Shown here piece after piece: positions 26,938 through 35,977 of a stretch of 64,000 nucleotides of DNA; position 1 is the first letter of the stretch, and each line of letters starts with the position of its first letter. The translations under genes and the position numbers were made by a program. The DNA lies in assembly GCA_023512255.1 (NCBI GenBank), contig JAILZY010000002.1, forward strand, positions 47,062 through 111,061. Direction: 5' to 3'. The stretch is from a bacterium. Its GTDB lineage: Bacteria > SZUA-182 > DTGQ01. The notes below the pieces were generated by a model. The model was not told the DNA's origin. It ran no database searches and saw nothing but the letters and a program-made list of their open reading frames with translations.

Positions 26938-27948
26938 TCAATTAAAATCAGTAGGCAGGTTAAAAGCTAATTTTAGTTTATTCTTAACTACCCACATAAT
27001 AGGCTTCCAGGGTCTGCGGACCATATCGTGGCGATCAGTTACAATAAAACAGCAATTCTTTTGACAAGATTCGACCTTTTTCATTACCTCCTTAGCAACC
27101 TTAGAATTCATTATTTCTTCAAAAGAAGCTTCCTTCAGATTCCCTATAATCCATTCCTCATCTGAACCATTGCACGGAGTAACATTTCCCCACGGATCAA
27201 CAAAAAAGAAATCCTTCCCTGCCCCACAGGGTGGGCGGTAGCCATAAGTTTCGCCAGCTAATCTTTTCAGAATGCTTCTATTAAAGTAGGCACGGCCGTA
27301 GTCTTTCATTTTATTTTTTATTCCCCGCCGTGGAGACATAAGTAGTGATCTAATAAACTCTTTTTCCTTCTGGACAGCATTTTCCTTATTCTCATCTTTG
27401 TTGTCAAACTTATGAAAATACCACGAATTATGCATCACTGAGTTCCCTAGCTCTACTCCAAGGTAGGAACATAATTCATGAAGTTTGACTAAATCATCAA
27501 CATTCTTATCACATATAACTATAGAAAATCCAATATTCTTGCACTTGGTTTTTTTGAGCTCTAAAATGGTTCTTAAGGCGTGATCAAAACCATTTTCAAT
27601 TCCCCTCAGCTTGTCATTTAGTTTTGGCAACCCTTCGATACTTACCCTAATTAAAATATTTGGATATTTTTCAGCTAAAGATACAATTTTATCTGTAAAA
27701 TAACCATTCGTACTCAATTCCAATAGATATGATTTTGGATACAAGATCGCGAAAATATCATCGATATCTTCCCGAATAGTAGGCTCACCACCTGTAATAT
27801 TAATGCGCAATCCTGCTGGTAATTTCTCCAGATACTTTGGTTCTAATTCTTCACTAGCTTTTGTAGGGGACTTCCAAATATTACACATATGACATTTAGC
27901 ATTACATCTAAAAGTCGTAATAATGCTTCCCTGCACTATATTTTTCAT
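26938..27948 (-). CDS. Radical SAM / SPASM domain protein
   Basis: A radical S-adenosylmethionine enzyme with the cluster motif CNAKCHMC (residues 15-22), the glycine-rich NITGGEPT and the C-terminal SPASM-like cysteines (RPPCGAGKDFFFVDPWGNVTPCNG, ESCQKNCCF). I place the start at 27948 (MKNIVQGS) because AAGGGG lies directly before it; the track start at 27972 lacks a ribosome-binding site. Proteins of this type occur inside polysaccharide loci and may modify a sugar or a peptide, but no substrate can be assigned here. It is AT-rich like its neighbours in the variable block. No peptide precursor gene is evident next to it. Confidence 0.85.
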   Translation of the reverse strand: MKNIVQGSIITTFRCNAKCHMCNIWKSPTKASEELEPKYLEKLPAGLRINITGGEPTIREDIDDIFAILYPKSYLLELSTNGYFTDKIVSLAEKYPNILIRVSIEGLPKLNDKLRGIENGFDHALRTILELKKTKCKNIGFSIVICDKNVDDLVKLHELCSYLGVELGNSVMHNSWYFHKFDNKDENKENAVQKEKEFIRSLLMSPRRGIKNKMKDYGRAYFNRSILKRLAGETYGYRPPCGAGKDFFFVDPWGNVTPCNGSDEEWIIGNLKEASFEEIMNSKVAKEVMKKVESCQKNCCFIVTDRHDMVRRPWKPIMWVVKNKLKLAFNLPTDFN

Positions 27949-28246
27949 TGTACTGCCCCTTATTAGTTTCATTAGCTCGTGGTACTGATTTTCACTGCTA
28001 CCCTCAGGCTTCTATCAAATGAAGCGCATTAAAACCATATCCATTTTTTAACTCACGCTCATCCAGGTTGATCATCCTTTAAAATGTTTCTCTAAGCTCA
28101 ATAATGCAGGCTTCCATGGTATGTACTAGTACTCCTTTTGATAAGATCGCAAAAGATGGATCTGGCCAGCGGACAAATTGCGACAAATTCGTATATACCA
28201 GAATCCGTACAATAGACGACTACAGACAGCCCCCGGTAATTTATCG

Positions 28247-28456
28247 TCAGGAAATAGCTACCTCTCTCTCTTCTACCACGCTTGTAAAGGAATTAATCAC
28301 AAATTCTTTGGCATCTAAAATTTCTAAAAGCACTGGCTCACCATCCTTAGCAAAATGAAGAATAAACCGTCCCGATTCCTCGGCGTGATCAATCGGTTTA
28401 TCTGATAATTCTATCAGGAGAGCATCTATGTCCTTGCTATATCTTATCTTACTCAT
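28247..28456 (-). CDS. DUF2283 protein, putative antitoxin
   Basis: A 69-residue protein of the DUF2283 family (IRYSKDIDALLIELSDKPIDHAEESG, FAKDGEPVLLEILDAKEFV). DUF2283 genes are very often found directly after DUF4258 genes, and the pair is regarded as a putative toxin-antitoxin system. Here the genes overlap by 8 bp, so they are translationally coupled. It is the second gene. Function in this organism is inferred from the pairing alone. Confidence 0.82.
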   Translation of the reverse strand: MSKIRYSKDIDALLIELSDKPIDHAEESGRFILHFAKDGEPVLLEILDAKEFVINSFTSVVEEREVAIS

Positions 28457-28715
28457 ATCGTTCCTTCCTGCCAGGATACATAGTTACTACTAAAATTCGA
28501 TCCGGCTTATTCTCATAAACAACTCTCAAAACATGATCTTTATCTAATTCCTTTTGAACTACTAATCTTTCTTTATATCCTATATCGATTTTATCCGGCG
28601 AAGTTATCACCTTATTAATAAAATCCTCATCAATGGTAATACCATGTCTTCTCAATACTTCTATCTTTAATACTGCATGATTACTAAGCTCTATTTTCTT
28701 TTCGTTCATCATCAC
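28449..28715 (-). CDS. DUF4258 protein, putative RelE-like toxin
   Basis: An 88-residue DUF4258 protein (SNHAVLKIEVLRRHGITIDEDF, KDHVLRVVYENKPDRILVVTMYPG). The family has a RelE/BrnT-like small beta-sheet fold by its pattern and is treated as a putative toxin. The track start uses GTG; one of the two following ATG codons is more likely. It overlaps the DUF2283 gene and lies between a glycosyltransferase and a radical SAM gene, an odd place for a stress module unless it stabilises the variable polysaccharide block. Confidence 0.8.
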   Translation of the reverse strand: MMMNEKKIELSNHAVLKIEVLRRHGITIDEDFINKVITSPDKIDIGYKERLVVQKELDKDHVLRVVYENKPDRILVVTMYPGRKERYE

Positions 28716-28767
28716 AAAAAAATGCCTTCATTCCCCAAAAAATTCCCAAAAATCAAGCCGCCAAAAA

Positions 28768-30069
28768 TCAGCGAGCAAAATCAGCCCTCTTGTTTGCCGT
28801 GCTTTTCTTCTCGTCCTGTCGTCTGGTGGTGATTAAATTCCCCTCAAGAACCTCATCATAAATTTTCAACAGCGCCAAGCAATGCCGCTCAAGAGAGTAT
28901 TCCCGCTCAGCCTTCTCTCTGGCCTTCTGTCCCATCTGCCGCCGGAGGAACGGCCGCCTCATCAACTCCTCCATTTTGGCCGCCAGATCCTCAGCATTTC
29001 CCATTTCAAACAAGTGGCCCGTTTCTCCATCCTCTATCTGCTCAGGCAGCCCTCCTATCCTCGAAGCAATGATCGGCTTTCCCATAGCCATAGATTCTAG
29101 AACCACCATCGAGCAGTTCTCATTCCATTCAGAAGGAACAACTACCAAAGAAGCTGCATCAATATATTTTCTTAACTCTTCACCGAACTTATACCCACAG
29201 AACTCGACATTCTGCCCTGTATTCTGATATTTTGCTCTCAGCACATTTTCCAGAGGGCCAGTTCCAATGATCCTGAGCGGGAAGGATGAGGTTGAAAGAT
29301 ATTGCGTGTAGGCCTTGAGCAAAGTTTCAATTCCCTTCTCCTTTGAAAGCCGGCCAAAGTAGAGGATATACCCTTCATCTTTTCCGCTCGGCAAATAGCG
29401 TTGAAGATCAATCCCATTGGGTAAGATGAAAACCCTTTTCCCCTTAAGTCGACTTTGGCTGACCATATCGGCTAAAAATCGGCTGGGAGAAATAAATACG
29501 TCTACTGCCTCATAGCTCTTTGCCCAAAGATGCCAGTAAGCCTCACAGCTCAATAGCAAGCTCTTGAAAAGAGAGCCATCGAGGCACCTATTCTTGGCCG
29601 CCTTCCAAAAGTGCCTTCCCTGACATTGGCTACAAATAGCCCCATTATTTAGCATCGCATAGGATGGGCAGATAAGCTTATAGTCATGGAGGGTCAGAAT
29701 CACCTTGACCCCACGATCTCGCAAGATCGGGATGATCGAAGGCGTAAGTTGATGGTAGATGTTATGCAGATGGGCCAGCACCGGGCGCTCTTGGGTGATG
29801 AGGGCTTGTATTTTCCGTACCGCTTCAGGATTAGAGATAAAATCCTTAGCCATCTTTATCCGCTGACCAAAGCCTTTATGGGCCGCGGAGTAGTCCACAT
29901 TGGCCACGAAAAATTCAGCATAATCAGAGTCAAAATTATTGGGATGCTGCATCGAAAAATCAATGACTTTTAACCCTTGCCCTTTGAGGAATTCCCGTTC
30001 CTGAAAGAACACGGTTTCCGAGCCACCGTTCAGATAAAAAAATTTATTGGCCAGAAGTACGGAAGACAT
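28768..30069 (-). CDS. Glycosyltransferase family 4
   Basis: A 433-residue GT-B enzyme. The N-terminal acceptor domain starts VLLANKFFYLNGGSETVFFQE, a typical GT4 entry with the glycine loop. The donor domain has LYFGRLSKEKGIETLLKAY and an EX7E motif in ENCSMVVLESMAMG, with IASRIGGLPEQIEDG. There are CxxC-type cysteines in NNGAICSQCQGRHFWKAAKNRC, as in a subgroup of polysaccharide glycosyltransferases. The last 20 residues are basic and likely disordered. It follows wzy by 130 bp and precedes the DUF4258 gene by 52 bp. Donor and linkage are unknown. Confidence 0.92.
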   Translation of the reverse strand: MSSVLLANKFFYLNGGSETVFFQEREFLKGQGLKVIDFSMQHPNNFDSDYAEFFVANVDYSAAHKGFGQRIKMAKDFISNPEAVRKIQALITQERPVLAHLHNIYHQLTPSIIPILRDRGVKVILTLHDYKLICPSYAMLNNGAICSQCQGRHFWKAAKNRCLDGSLFKSLLLSCEAYWHLWAKSYEAVDVFISPSRFLADMVSQSRLKGKRVFILPNGIDLQRYLPSGKDEGYILYFGRLSKEKGIETLLKAYTQYLSTSSFPLRIIGTGPLENVLRAKYQNTGQNVEFCGYKFGEELRKYIDAASLVVVPSEWNENCSMVVLESMAMGKPIIASRIGGLPEQIEDGETGHLFEMGNAEDLAAKMEELMRRPFLRRQMGQKAREKAEREYSLERHCLALLKIYDEVLEGNLITTRRQDEKKSTANKRADFAR

Positions 30070-30199
30070 GGGGATTACTCTTATACGCTATGCCGGTTAG
30101 AAAAAAGGACTGCTACAGAATTAATCTGTGGACATGAGAATAAAATCAAATCTTGACTTCCTGTGATTATATAAGATTATGATTAATTTTCTAACATTG

Positions 30200-31444
30200 T
30201 CAAGATAACATAGGTTTATTTCTAAGGGCAGCATTTGTACATATTTTATCTATCGTAAAAATAATAAGATAAAATATAAAAATAAGTAAAATTCTACCAA
30301 TCAATAAGGAAGGCTCGATCAGATAAGTTAATATATATATATATAATATACTCTTAATCAAATCCTTTTCTGTCAAAAAATTACCATAAATAAGTCCATA
30401 TAAATATCCAATTAGACACATTCCTATTATTACACCCCACCATCCAAAATTTATATATAAACTCCCAATTGGCGTTGGGGGAGCACCTCCACCTAAAAAA
30501 TTTAAATTTAATTGTTCCTTAATAAAATAATCAAAGCATAAGGGCTTTGTAGGGAGTAAAAATCTAGGAATGAGAATCATAGCATTTTGTATATATTCTC
30601 TACCCCATTGAAAATCAAGATATCTATTATTAATCAATTTGATCAAAGGCGTATAGTTAACAAAATAGACAGCAGTAAACCGATTGATCCCTCTGTGAAT
30701 AGCTATAAAATCTATTGGTTCTCCTTGTCTGAAAGCATCTAATAAGCCAATAGCTACAAGCAATATAAAACCGACAATAGCAATCTTCACTGCTGATACT
30801 TTCCTATACTTATTATAAATACCTATAAATAAAATAACGATGAATAGGGCTGAAGCCTTATGACCAGATACAATAAAAATAAGCATTATAGTAAAAGGTA
30901 GCAATAAAAAATACGCGTATTTTTTTATTGGATATCTAATATTAAAAACCCATAACCAAATTGCAGAGACAGTCGTAAAAAATGTCCCTGGCTCTTTTAT
31001 TATACCTTTACCAATCTCAGCAACTCTACGAAGGCCCTCTATATTTTGACCAGATAATAAATTAACTGGCACCTTTGACCATATACCATAACCTATTAAT
31101 AATACAACTCCACTTAGAAATATCATTTTCATCATAATAGGCTGCTGTGATAAGCATATAACTTCTGGAACCCTAATAATTATTTTTCGATTTCTTAATT
31201 TGTATAATCCAAATCCTGTCAAATAAGACAAAATTCCAATACACGCAAGGCAAATAGGATCTCTTGTTATTCTTTCTTTAAAAAGATAAGTTCCTGAAAT
31301 AGGAGGTAAGCCATAATAAAGAAACCAATATACCATAGGGAAAAACATAGGATGAAGTAAATTAAAATTATCTTTACGCCATGAAACATAGGTATAAATT
31401 ATAAGCGGAATGGTCGATAATACTAACGAATACCATATTTCCAT
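30200..31444 (-). CDS. Oligosaccharide repeat-unit polymerase (Wzy-like)
   Basis: A 414-residue polytopic inner-membrane protein with about eleven hydrophobic segments and a periplasmic loop (residues about 265-325) holding FLLPTKPLCFDYFIKEQLN and GGGAPPTPIGSLYINFGWWG; the last pattern is typical of O-antigen polymerases of the WzyE/EpsK type. It should polymerise repeat units after Wzx flips them. It is one base from the pyruvyltransferase gene, so translation is coupled. The coding sequence is very AT-rich, including a run of alternating TA. Wzy proteins diverge quickly, so the call rests on topology, motif and context. Confidence 0.82.
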   Translation of the reverse strand: MEIWYSLVLSTIPLIIYTYVSWRKDNFNLLHPMFFPMVYWFLYYGLPPISGTYLFKERITRDPICLACIGILSYLTGFGLYKLRNRKIIIRVPEVICLSQQPIMMKMIFLSGVVLLIGYGIWSKVPVNLLSGQNIEGLRRVAEIGKGIIKEPGTFFTTVSAIWLWVFNIRYPIKKYAYFLLLPFTIMLIFIVSGHKASALFIVILFIGIYNKYRKVSAVKIAIVGFILLVAIGLLDAFRQGEPIDFIAIHRGINRFTAVYFVNYTPLIKLINNRYLDFQWGREYIQNAMILIPRFLLPTKPLCFDYFIKEQLNLNFLGGGAPPTPIGSLYINFGWWGVIIGMCLIGYLYGLIYGNFLTEKDLIKSILYIYILTYLIEPSLLIGRILLIFIFYLIIFTIDKICTNAALRNKPMLS

Positions 31445-31445
31445 T

Positions 31446-32825
31446 TTATGCTCTAAAATTATATCCTCTTATTATATTCTCGCACTGATTCAGAGTATAA
31501 TTTAATCCATATTGAATCAGCTGAATAAAACGATTTTCGACCTTTTCTTTCATATAAGTTACTTTTCTTAATATTGCTTCTCTCATTTCTCTTTGTCGAG
31601 TATAGAGAGATTGTACCCTTTCCCATAAAATTTCTTCATTAATGCTAGCAATATCAATAATATAATATTTATCTTCAATCATTTTAACAATCCCTAAACC
31701 TTTTGGAATTTCATAAGCAATAGCTATTACCGGGGTACCAGATGAGAGAGCAAATATAGCGGAATGAATTCGAGTCCCAATAAAAATATCCATCGCTCCA
31801 TATAATTTTCTCAATATAAAGGTTGAATAATCCCCTTTTAAAAGAAACGGACGAGCATAAGAAGTTCTTTGAATTATTTTTTCTCCAATCGACAGATCAG
31901 ATAACGCATGAGGCATAATAAAAATATTGGCTCCATACTTATAAGCAAGCTTATCCAGTACCTTGGCTATAGAATCAAGATAACGGTCAAAAAGTTTTTT
32001 TGAATTTTCTGACTGCATTGGGAAATGCCAATCTCTTACAGTTAACCCTATTTTAGGTTTATTTAAATTATTAATAGTTATTCCTTCAGATTTTAAAATA
32101 TACTCAAATTCTTTCCCTTTTATGATATTATTTTCTTTATATTCTTTATACCAAAAGGCTATATCAGGCAATAGCTCTACTTTATTCTTATCAATTTTAA
32201 GCTCTTCAATGAGAAATTGATAAGAAATCTCTTCTCTTACGACGATCCTTATATATCGATTAAGGCAAAATCTTACGAGAAATTTCGGAAACCATCCAAC
32301 AACTGGACCAACTGAATGCCCAAGAGCTATAATTTTCTTGTTAAGGATAATTGCAACAAAAGAAGAGAGCAGTAATCGATATAAAAACACAAGCTGCTTT
32401 ATTCCGCCGTAACAATAGATATAGCTTCCGCCCTTAAGAATGATTAAATCAGCAGATCTAATTGCATTAAAACTAGTTTTAAATTTTTTTGGTAATAATA
32501 TTGAGGAATAATCTTTTAAAAAAAGAACAACAAGAAGCAGCCAAAAAGAAAGTATACTATTTAATATTCCAGAAATAATTCCCCGAAAACGGTTTTCTTT
32601 TTCAATAAATATTGCTGGGAAAAATGAACCAAAATGTTTAATGGGTAGAAATGCTAAGTGCTTAAATTTCTCTTTTTCTCTAATTTCCTGATCGCTATAG
32701 TCAACATTTATTAAATTTATGGAGGGATTTTGAACATATTTCAAGATAAGCTGAACTGTTGCCTCCAAGATAGCTAGGTCCCCCTTGTTTCTATCGTCAC
32801 TCATGTTAAGGATGGTAAATATCAT
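31446..32825 (-). CDS. Polysaccharide pyruvyl transferase family protein
   Basis: A 459-residue cytoplasmic enzyme expected to add a ketal-linked pyruvate from phosphoenolpyruvate to a sugar. It starts MIFTILNMSDDRNKGDLAILEA, the usual family opening, and carries ILKGGSYIYCYGG, GHSVGPVV and the C-terminal GTRIHSAIFALSSGTPVIAIAYE, all typical of PS_pyruv_trans. It is longer than many members because of an insertion near residues 85-115 containing a hydrophobic segment. The gene is AT-rich and coupled to wzy. Pyruvylation would give the polymer a negative charge; the target sugar is unknown. Confidence 0.88.
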   Translation of the reverse strand: MIFTILNMSDDRNKGDLAILEATVQLILKYVQNPSINLINVDYSDQEIREKEKFKHLAFLPIKHFGSFFPAIFIEKENRFRGIISGILNSILSFWLLLVVLFLKDYSSILLPKKFKTSFNAIRSADLIILKGGSYIYCYGGIKQLVFLYRLLLSSFVAIILNKKIIALGHSVGPVVGWFPKFLVRFCLNRYIRIVVREEISYQFLIEELKIDKNKVELLPDIAFWYKEYKENNIIKGKEFEYILKSEGITINNLNKPKIGLTVRDWHFPMQSENSKKLFDRYLDSIAKVLDKLAYKYGANIFIMPHALSDLSIGEKIIQRTSYARPFLLKGDYSTFILRKLYGAMDIFIGTRIHSAIFALSSGTPVIAIAYEIPKGLGIVKMIEDKYYIIDIASINEEILWERVQSLYTRQREMREAILRKVTYMKEKVENRFIQLIQYGLNYTLNQCENIIRGYNFRA

Positions 32826-32891
32826 GTTTTTTTGCTCCAGAATAACAACATAAAGATTTTTATTAAAATTGATCTTTTTTTGTTTATATAT

Positions 32892-34262
32892 CTAATCTGA
32901 AAACTTTTGATTAAGTTGTAGTGCTGAATCCAGTCTCATGATATTAAAAGTTCTCCATAAGTAAAAAAGATAAAATAAAGAGCAGAGAGAAGTAGACAAA
33001 GCAATACCAGGGAGTTTAAAAAATCTCATTAAAATATAATTAAGCAAAATATTAAGAAAAATTGAATAAAATCCATAACGCATTATGACCTTTGTATTTT
33101 TCATGGTAAGATGTGCTCGCGAGTAAACTCGGCCTAACATAGCTGTTGTAAAACCGATCAGATAACATATCCATACCCATCCCACCTCAGTAACCCTTGT
33201 CTGATCAAAAACTCCCCGCTTCAAAGCAAGTTTTAAGACTGGGTGATGAAAAAGAATTAAAAGTGTAGTAACAAGTAATGCTACAGGTATCACTATCTTT
33301 GTTGTTTCCCTTAAATCCTTTCTTAACCTTTGCCCGCCTTCCTCATAATACCTGCTGCTCCAATGGGAAAGGAGGGCAACCATAAAACCCGCGGACATAA
33401 AGGTCGATGGAATTGCATAGAGCCTATCTGCATAGTGAAGGATAGATACGCTTCCCTCACCTAGCCAGGAAGCCATAGTTTTATCTATAACCGGATTAAT
33501 GTCTATGGCTACCATCCCAATTATTTGATAAGAGGCGATTTTTAAAAATTCCCGAATCTTAGAATCAAGGTGAAACGACAGGCCAAGTCGAAACACATTT
33601 AATCTTCTGATGACCCCTATCAAAATTCCTAAGCGGACTATTTCTCCAGCCACGTAGCCAAAGGCGATAGTATGTACTCCAAATTTATCTTTCAAAAGGA
33701 AGATAATGACCAAGTTAACCAATGCTCGAAATGCGGGCGACATAGCTGGAATAGAAAATTGCTTATAAGCATTTAGACTTCCCACAAGGACACTGGTCCA
33801 GACTAAAAGTATGACCAGGGGAGATATCTCCATCAAGAGAAGATAAACCAGATTTAAGGTCTTGGCATCGAATCGGGTTACAAGAGAAAGAAACGGTTTG
33901 ATGATAAAAAGAAATCCTATGACTAAAGTCAAAAGGCCAAGACCACTTATGCCTAAAATATTGCTAATAAATTCACCTACATTTCCATTTTGAGCTCTTA
34001 TTTCGGCAATATATGGAACTATTATCGTTTCTATCACCGTAGCAAAGATATCAGAAAGAAAGAAAATAAGCCCATAGGTGAAAAAAAAAGCATCTGTCTC
34101 GCCAGACACTCCAAACCAGGCAGCGATAAAAAAAGGGATAAGAAGGCCTATACCTCTCCCTAGCGTATTCCAGCAAGTGGTAACCATACTGTCCCACAGT
34201 AGCCTACGGCGACGAAGCTTAGCCCATAAGTTATTAATGGTATGGTAAATTTTATGTTTCAT
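32892..34262 (-). CDS. MurJ/Wzx-type lipid-linked oligosaccharide flippase
   Basis: A 456-residue protein with about twelve to fourteen transmembrane helices of the MVF (MurJ-like) family, seen in AAWFGVSGETDAFFFTYGL, TIIVPYIAEI and DRLYAIPSTFMSAGFMVALL. In this locus it most likely flips the undecaprenyl-linked repeat unit (Wzx role) rather than lipid II. It lies between rfbC and the pyruvyltransferase on the minus strand. The start codon sits in a 16-bp tandem duplication, so a second ATGAAACAT occurs 16 bp upstream in another frame. Confidence 0.88.
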   Translation of the reverse strand: MKHKIYHTINNLWAKLRRRRLLWDSMVTTCWNTLGRGIGLLIPFFIAAWFGVSGETDAFFFTYGLIFFLSDIFATVIETIIVPYIAEIRAQNGNVGEFISNILGISGLGLLTLVIGFLFIIKPFLSLVTRFDAKTLNLVYLLLMEISPLVILLVWTSVLVGSLNAYKQFSIPAMSPAFRALVNLVIIFLLKDKFGVHTIAFGYVAGEIVRLGILIGVIRRLNVFRLGLSFHLDSKIREFLKIASYQIIGMVAIDINPVIDKTMASWLGEGSVSILHYADRLYAIPSTFMSAGFMVALLSHWSSRYYEEGGQRLRKDLRETTKIVIPVALLVTTLLILFHHPVLKLALKRGVFDQTRVTEVGWVWICYLIGFTTAMLGRVYSRAHLTMKNTKVIMRYGFYSIFLNILLNYILMRFFKLPGIALSTSLCSLFYLFYLWRTFNIMRLDSALQLNQKFSD

Positions 34263-34285
34263 GATTATTATGTTTCATGATTATC
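34254..34285. repeat. 16-bp tandem duplication across the flippase start codon
   Basis: ATGTTTCATGATTATT is followed at once by ATGTTTCATGATTATC (15 of 16 identical). The first copy contains the flippase start codon (complement). Confidence 0.8.
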
Positions 34286-34430
34286 GTCCTATCCAATGAT
34301 GAATAATAAAATTATTGGTTGGAGATAGAATTGACAAGAAAAGTAAGAAATTAAGTATTAGACCTAACCCTGTGCCAGCCCCAAAAACCCAGAGCCGGGC
34401 GCTTCTCCCAATTATAGCATATATATGCAG

Positions 34431-34982
34431 CTATATATGCGGCAGAGCCTCTTCCTCCAGCTCTGACAGCCAAGGCAGCCGGGCGTCTTTGGCCGACAAA
34501 ATCGGCTCCTGCACCGGCCACCTGATGGCAAGCTTTGGGTCATCCCAGCGCAGGCCGTATTCATCGTCGGGGGCATAAAGCGCTGTGCATTTGTAGATTA
34601 CATCTGCCTGCTCACTCAAGACACAAAAGCCATGAGCAAATCCCTCGGGGATAAATATCTGACGATGGTTCTCGCTGGTCAGGTGGATACCCAGCCATTG
34701 GCCAAAGGTGGGCGACCCTCGGCGAATATCCACGGCCACATCAAAGATCGCGCCTTGAGATACCCAGATCAGCTTCCCTTGCGGATGCTGAAGCTGATAG
34801 TGCAGCCCCCGCAACACACCCCGCACAGAATGAGAGTGATTGTCCTGGACAAAGGGCTGGCTGATCCCAGCCTCCTGATATTTTCTCTGATGGTAGGTTT
34901 CCAGAAAAAACCCTCGCTGGTCCTCAAAAACGCTTGGCTCTATCAGCAGCACTCCCTCAAGTGAGGTATGAAAGATGTTCAT
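34431..34982 (-). CDS. rfbC: dTDP-4-dehydrorhamnose 3,5-epimerase
   Basis: Third step of dTDP-L-rhamnose synthesis. The 183-residue cupin protein has RGFFLETYHQRKYQEAG, the catalytic histidine region SVRGVLRGLHYQ, DVAVDIRRGSPTFGQW and IPEGFAHGFCVLSE, all diagnostic. Length is normal. It is last in the rfbD-rfbB-rfbA-rfbC run (transcription order), 29 bp after rfbA. The GC content is clearly higher than that of the flippase gene just downstream, marking the edge of the AT-rich variable block. Confidence 0.97.
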   Translation of the reverse strand: MNIFHTSLEGVLLIEPSVFEDQRGFFLETYHQRKYQEAGISQPFVQDNHSHSVRGVLRGLHYQLQHPQGKLIWVSQGAIFDVAVDIRRGSPTFGQWLGIHLTSENHRQIFIPEGFAHGFCVLSEQADVIYKCTALYAPDDEYGLRWDDPKLAIRWPVQEPILSAKDARLPWLSELEEEALPHI

Positions 34983-35011
34983 AGCCCAACATCCTGCCTT
35001 TCTTCAACATC

Positions 35012-35911
35012 CTACCCCTGCTCAAGGGCCTGATAATCCTGCTCAGCACTTTGGAGCATATGCAGCAGGTATTGACCATAGCTATTTTGGGCTAGCCCCC
35101 TAGCCAAGCTCTCAACCTGAGAGGCGCTGATATAGCCCAGCCGATAGGCAATTTCCTCGATGCAGGCCACTTTCAGCCCCTGCCGCTGCTCGACCACTTC
35201 GATGAAGTTTGCAGCCTGAAGCAGGGATTCATGGGTTCCAGTATCCAGCCAGGCGATGCCGCGGCCAAGTTTTTCTACCCGAAGAGACCGAAGCTCAAGA
35301 TAGGCCCGATTGACATCGGTGATTTCAAGCTCGCCCCGGGCCGAAGGCTTAAGAGCTGCGGCAATATCCAGCACCCGATTATCATAAAAATATAGCCCAG
35401 TTACGGCATAATGAGACTTTGGCTGAGCGGGTTTTTCCTCGATACTCACTGCCTGCCCGCTCTGATCAAAGGAGACTACACCATAGCGGTGCGGATCCCT
35501 CACCCAGTAGCCGAAAATGGTCGCTCCCTCTTTCTGGGCCGCTGCCCGACGAAGGATTTTAACTAAGTCATGACCATAGAAGATATTATCGCCTAGAATT
35601 AGCGAGACCTGATCTTGGCCGACAAAGTCACGGCCAATGATAAAGGCCTGGGCTAGCCCCTCGGGCCGAGGCTGCTCAGCATATGAGAAGGTCAGCCCCC
35701 ACTGGCTCCCATCTCCGAGTAGCTCCCGAAACAGGGGTAAATCGTGCGGAGTGGAAATAACCAAAATCTCTCTTATTCCAGCCAACATGAGCACAGACAA
35801 GGGATAGTAAATCATCGGCTTGTCGTACACCGGCATAAGTTGCTTGCTCACCACCTGGGTGATGGGATAGAGCCGTGTTCCCGATCCCCCAGCAAGAATA
35901 ATACCCTTCAT
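35012..35911 (-). CDS. rfbA: Glucose-1-phosphate thymidylyltransferase
   Basis: Makes dTDP-glucose from dTTP and glucose-1-phosphate, the first step to dTDP-rhamnose. The 299-residue protein begins [18 protein letters not shown] with the nucleotidyl-binding GGSGTRLYP, then [46 protein letters not shown] and the end [15 protein letters not shown], matching RmlA throughout. Complete. It sits 66 bp after rfbB and 29 bp before rfbC. Confidence 0.97.
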   Translation of the reverse strand: MKGIILAGGSGTRLYPITQVVSKQLMPVYDKPMIYYPLSVLMLAGIREILVISTPHDLPLFRELLGDGSQWGLTFSYAEQPRPEGLAQAFIIGRDFVGQDQVSLILGDNIFYGHDLVKILRRAAAQKEGATIFGYWVRDPHRYGVVSFDQSGQAVSIEEKPAQPKSHYAVTGLYFYDNRVLDIAAALKPSARGELEITDVNRAYLELRSLRVEKLGRGIAWLDTGTHESLLQAANFIEVVEQRQGLKVACIEEIAYRLGYISASQVESLARGLAQNSYGQYLLHMLQSAEQDYQALEQG

Positions 35912-35977
35912 GATGCCCCTTCCTTGAAACCTTTCTTCTCCTAACCAAAATAAAGTGGCAGACCAGGCGAAGTCTAC

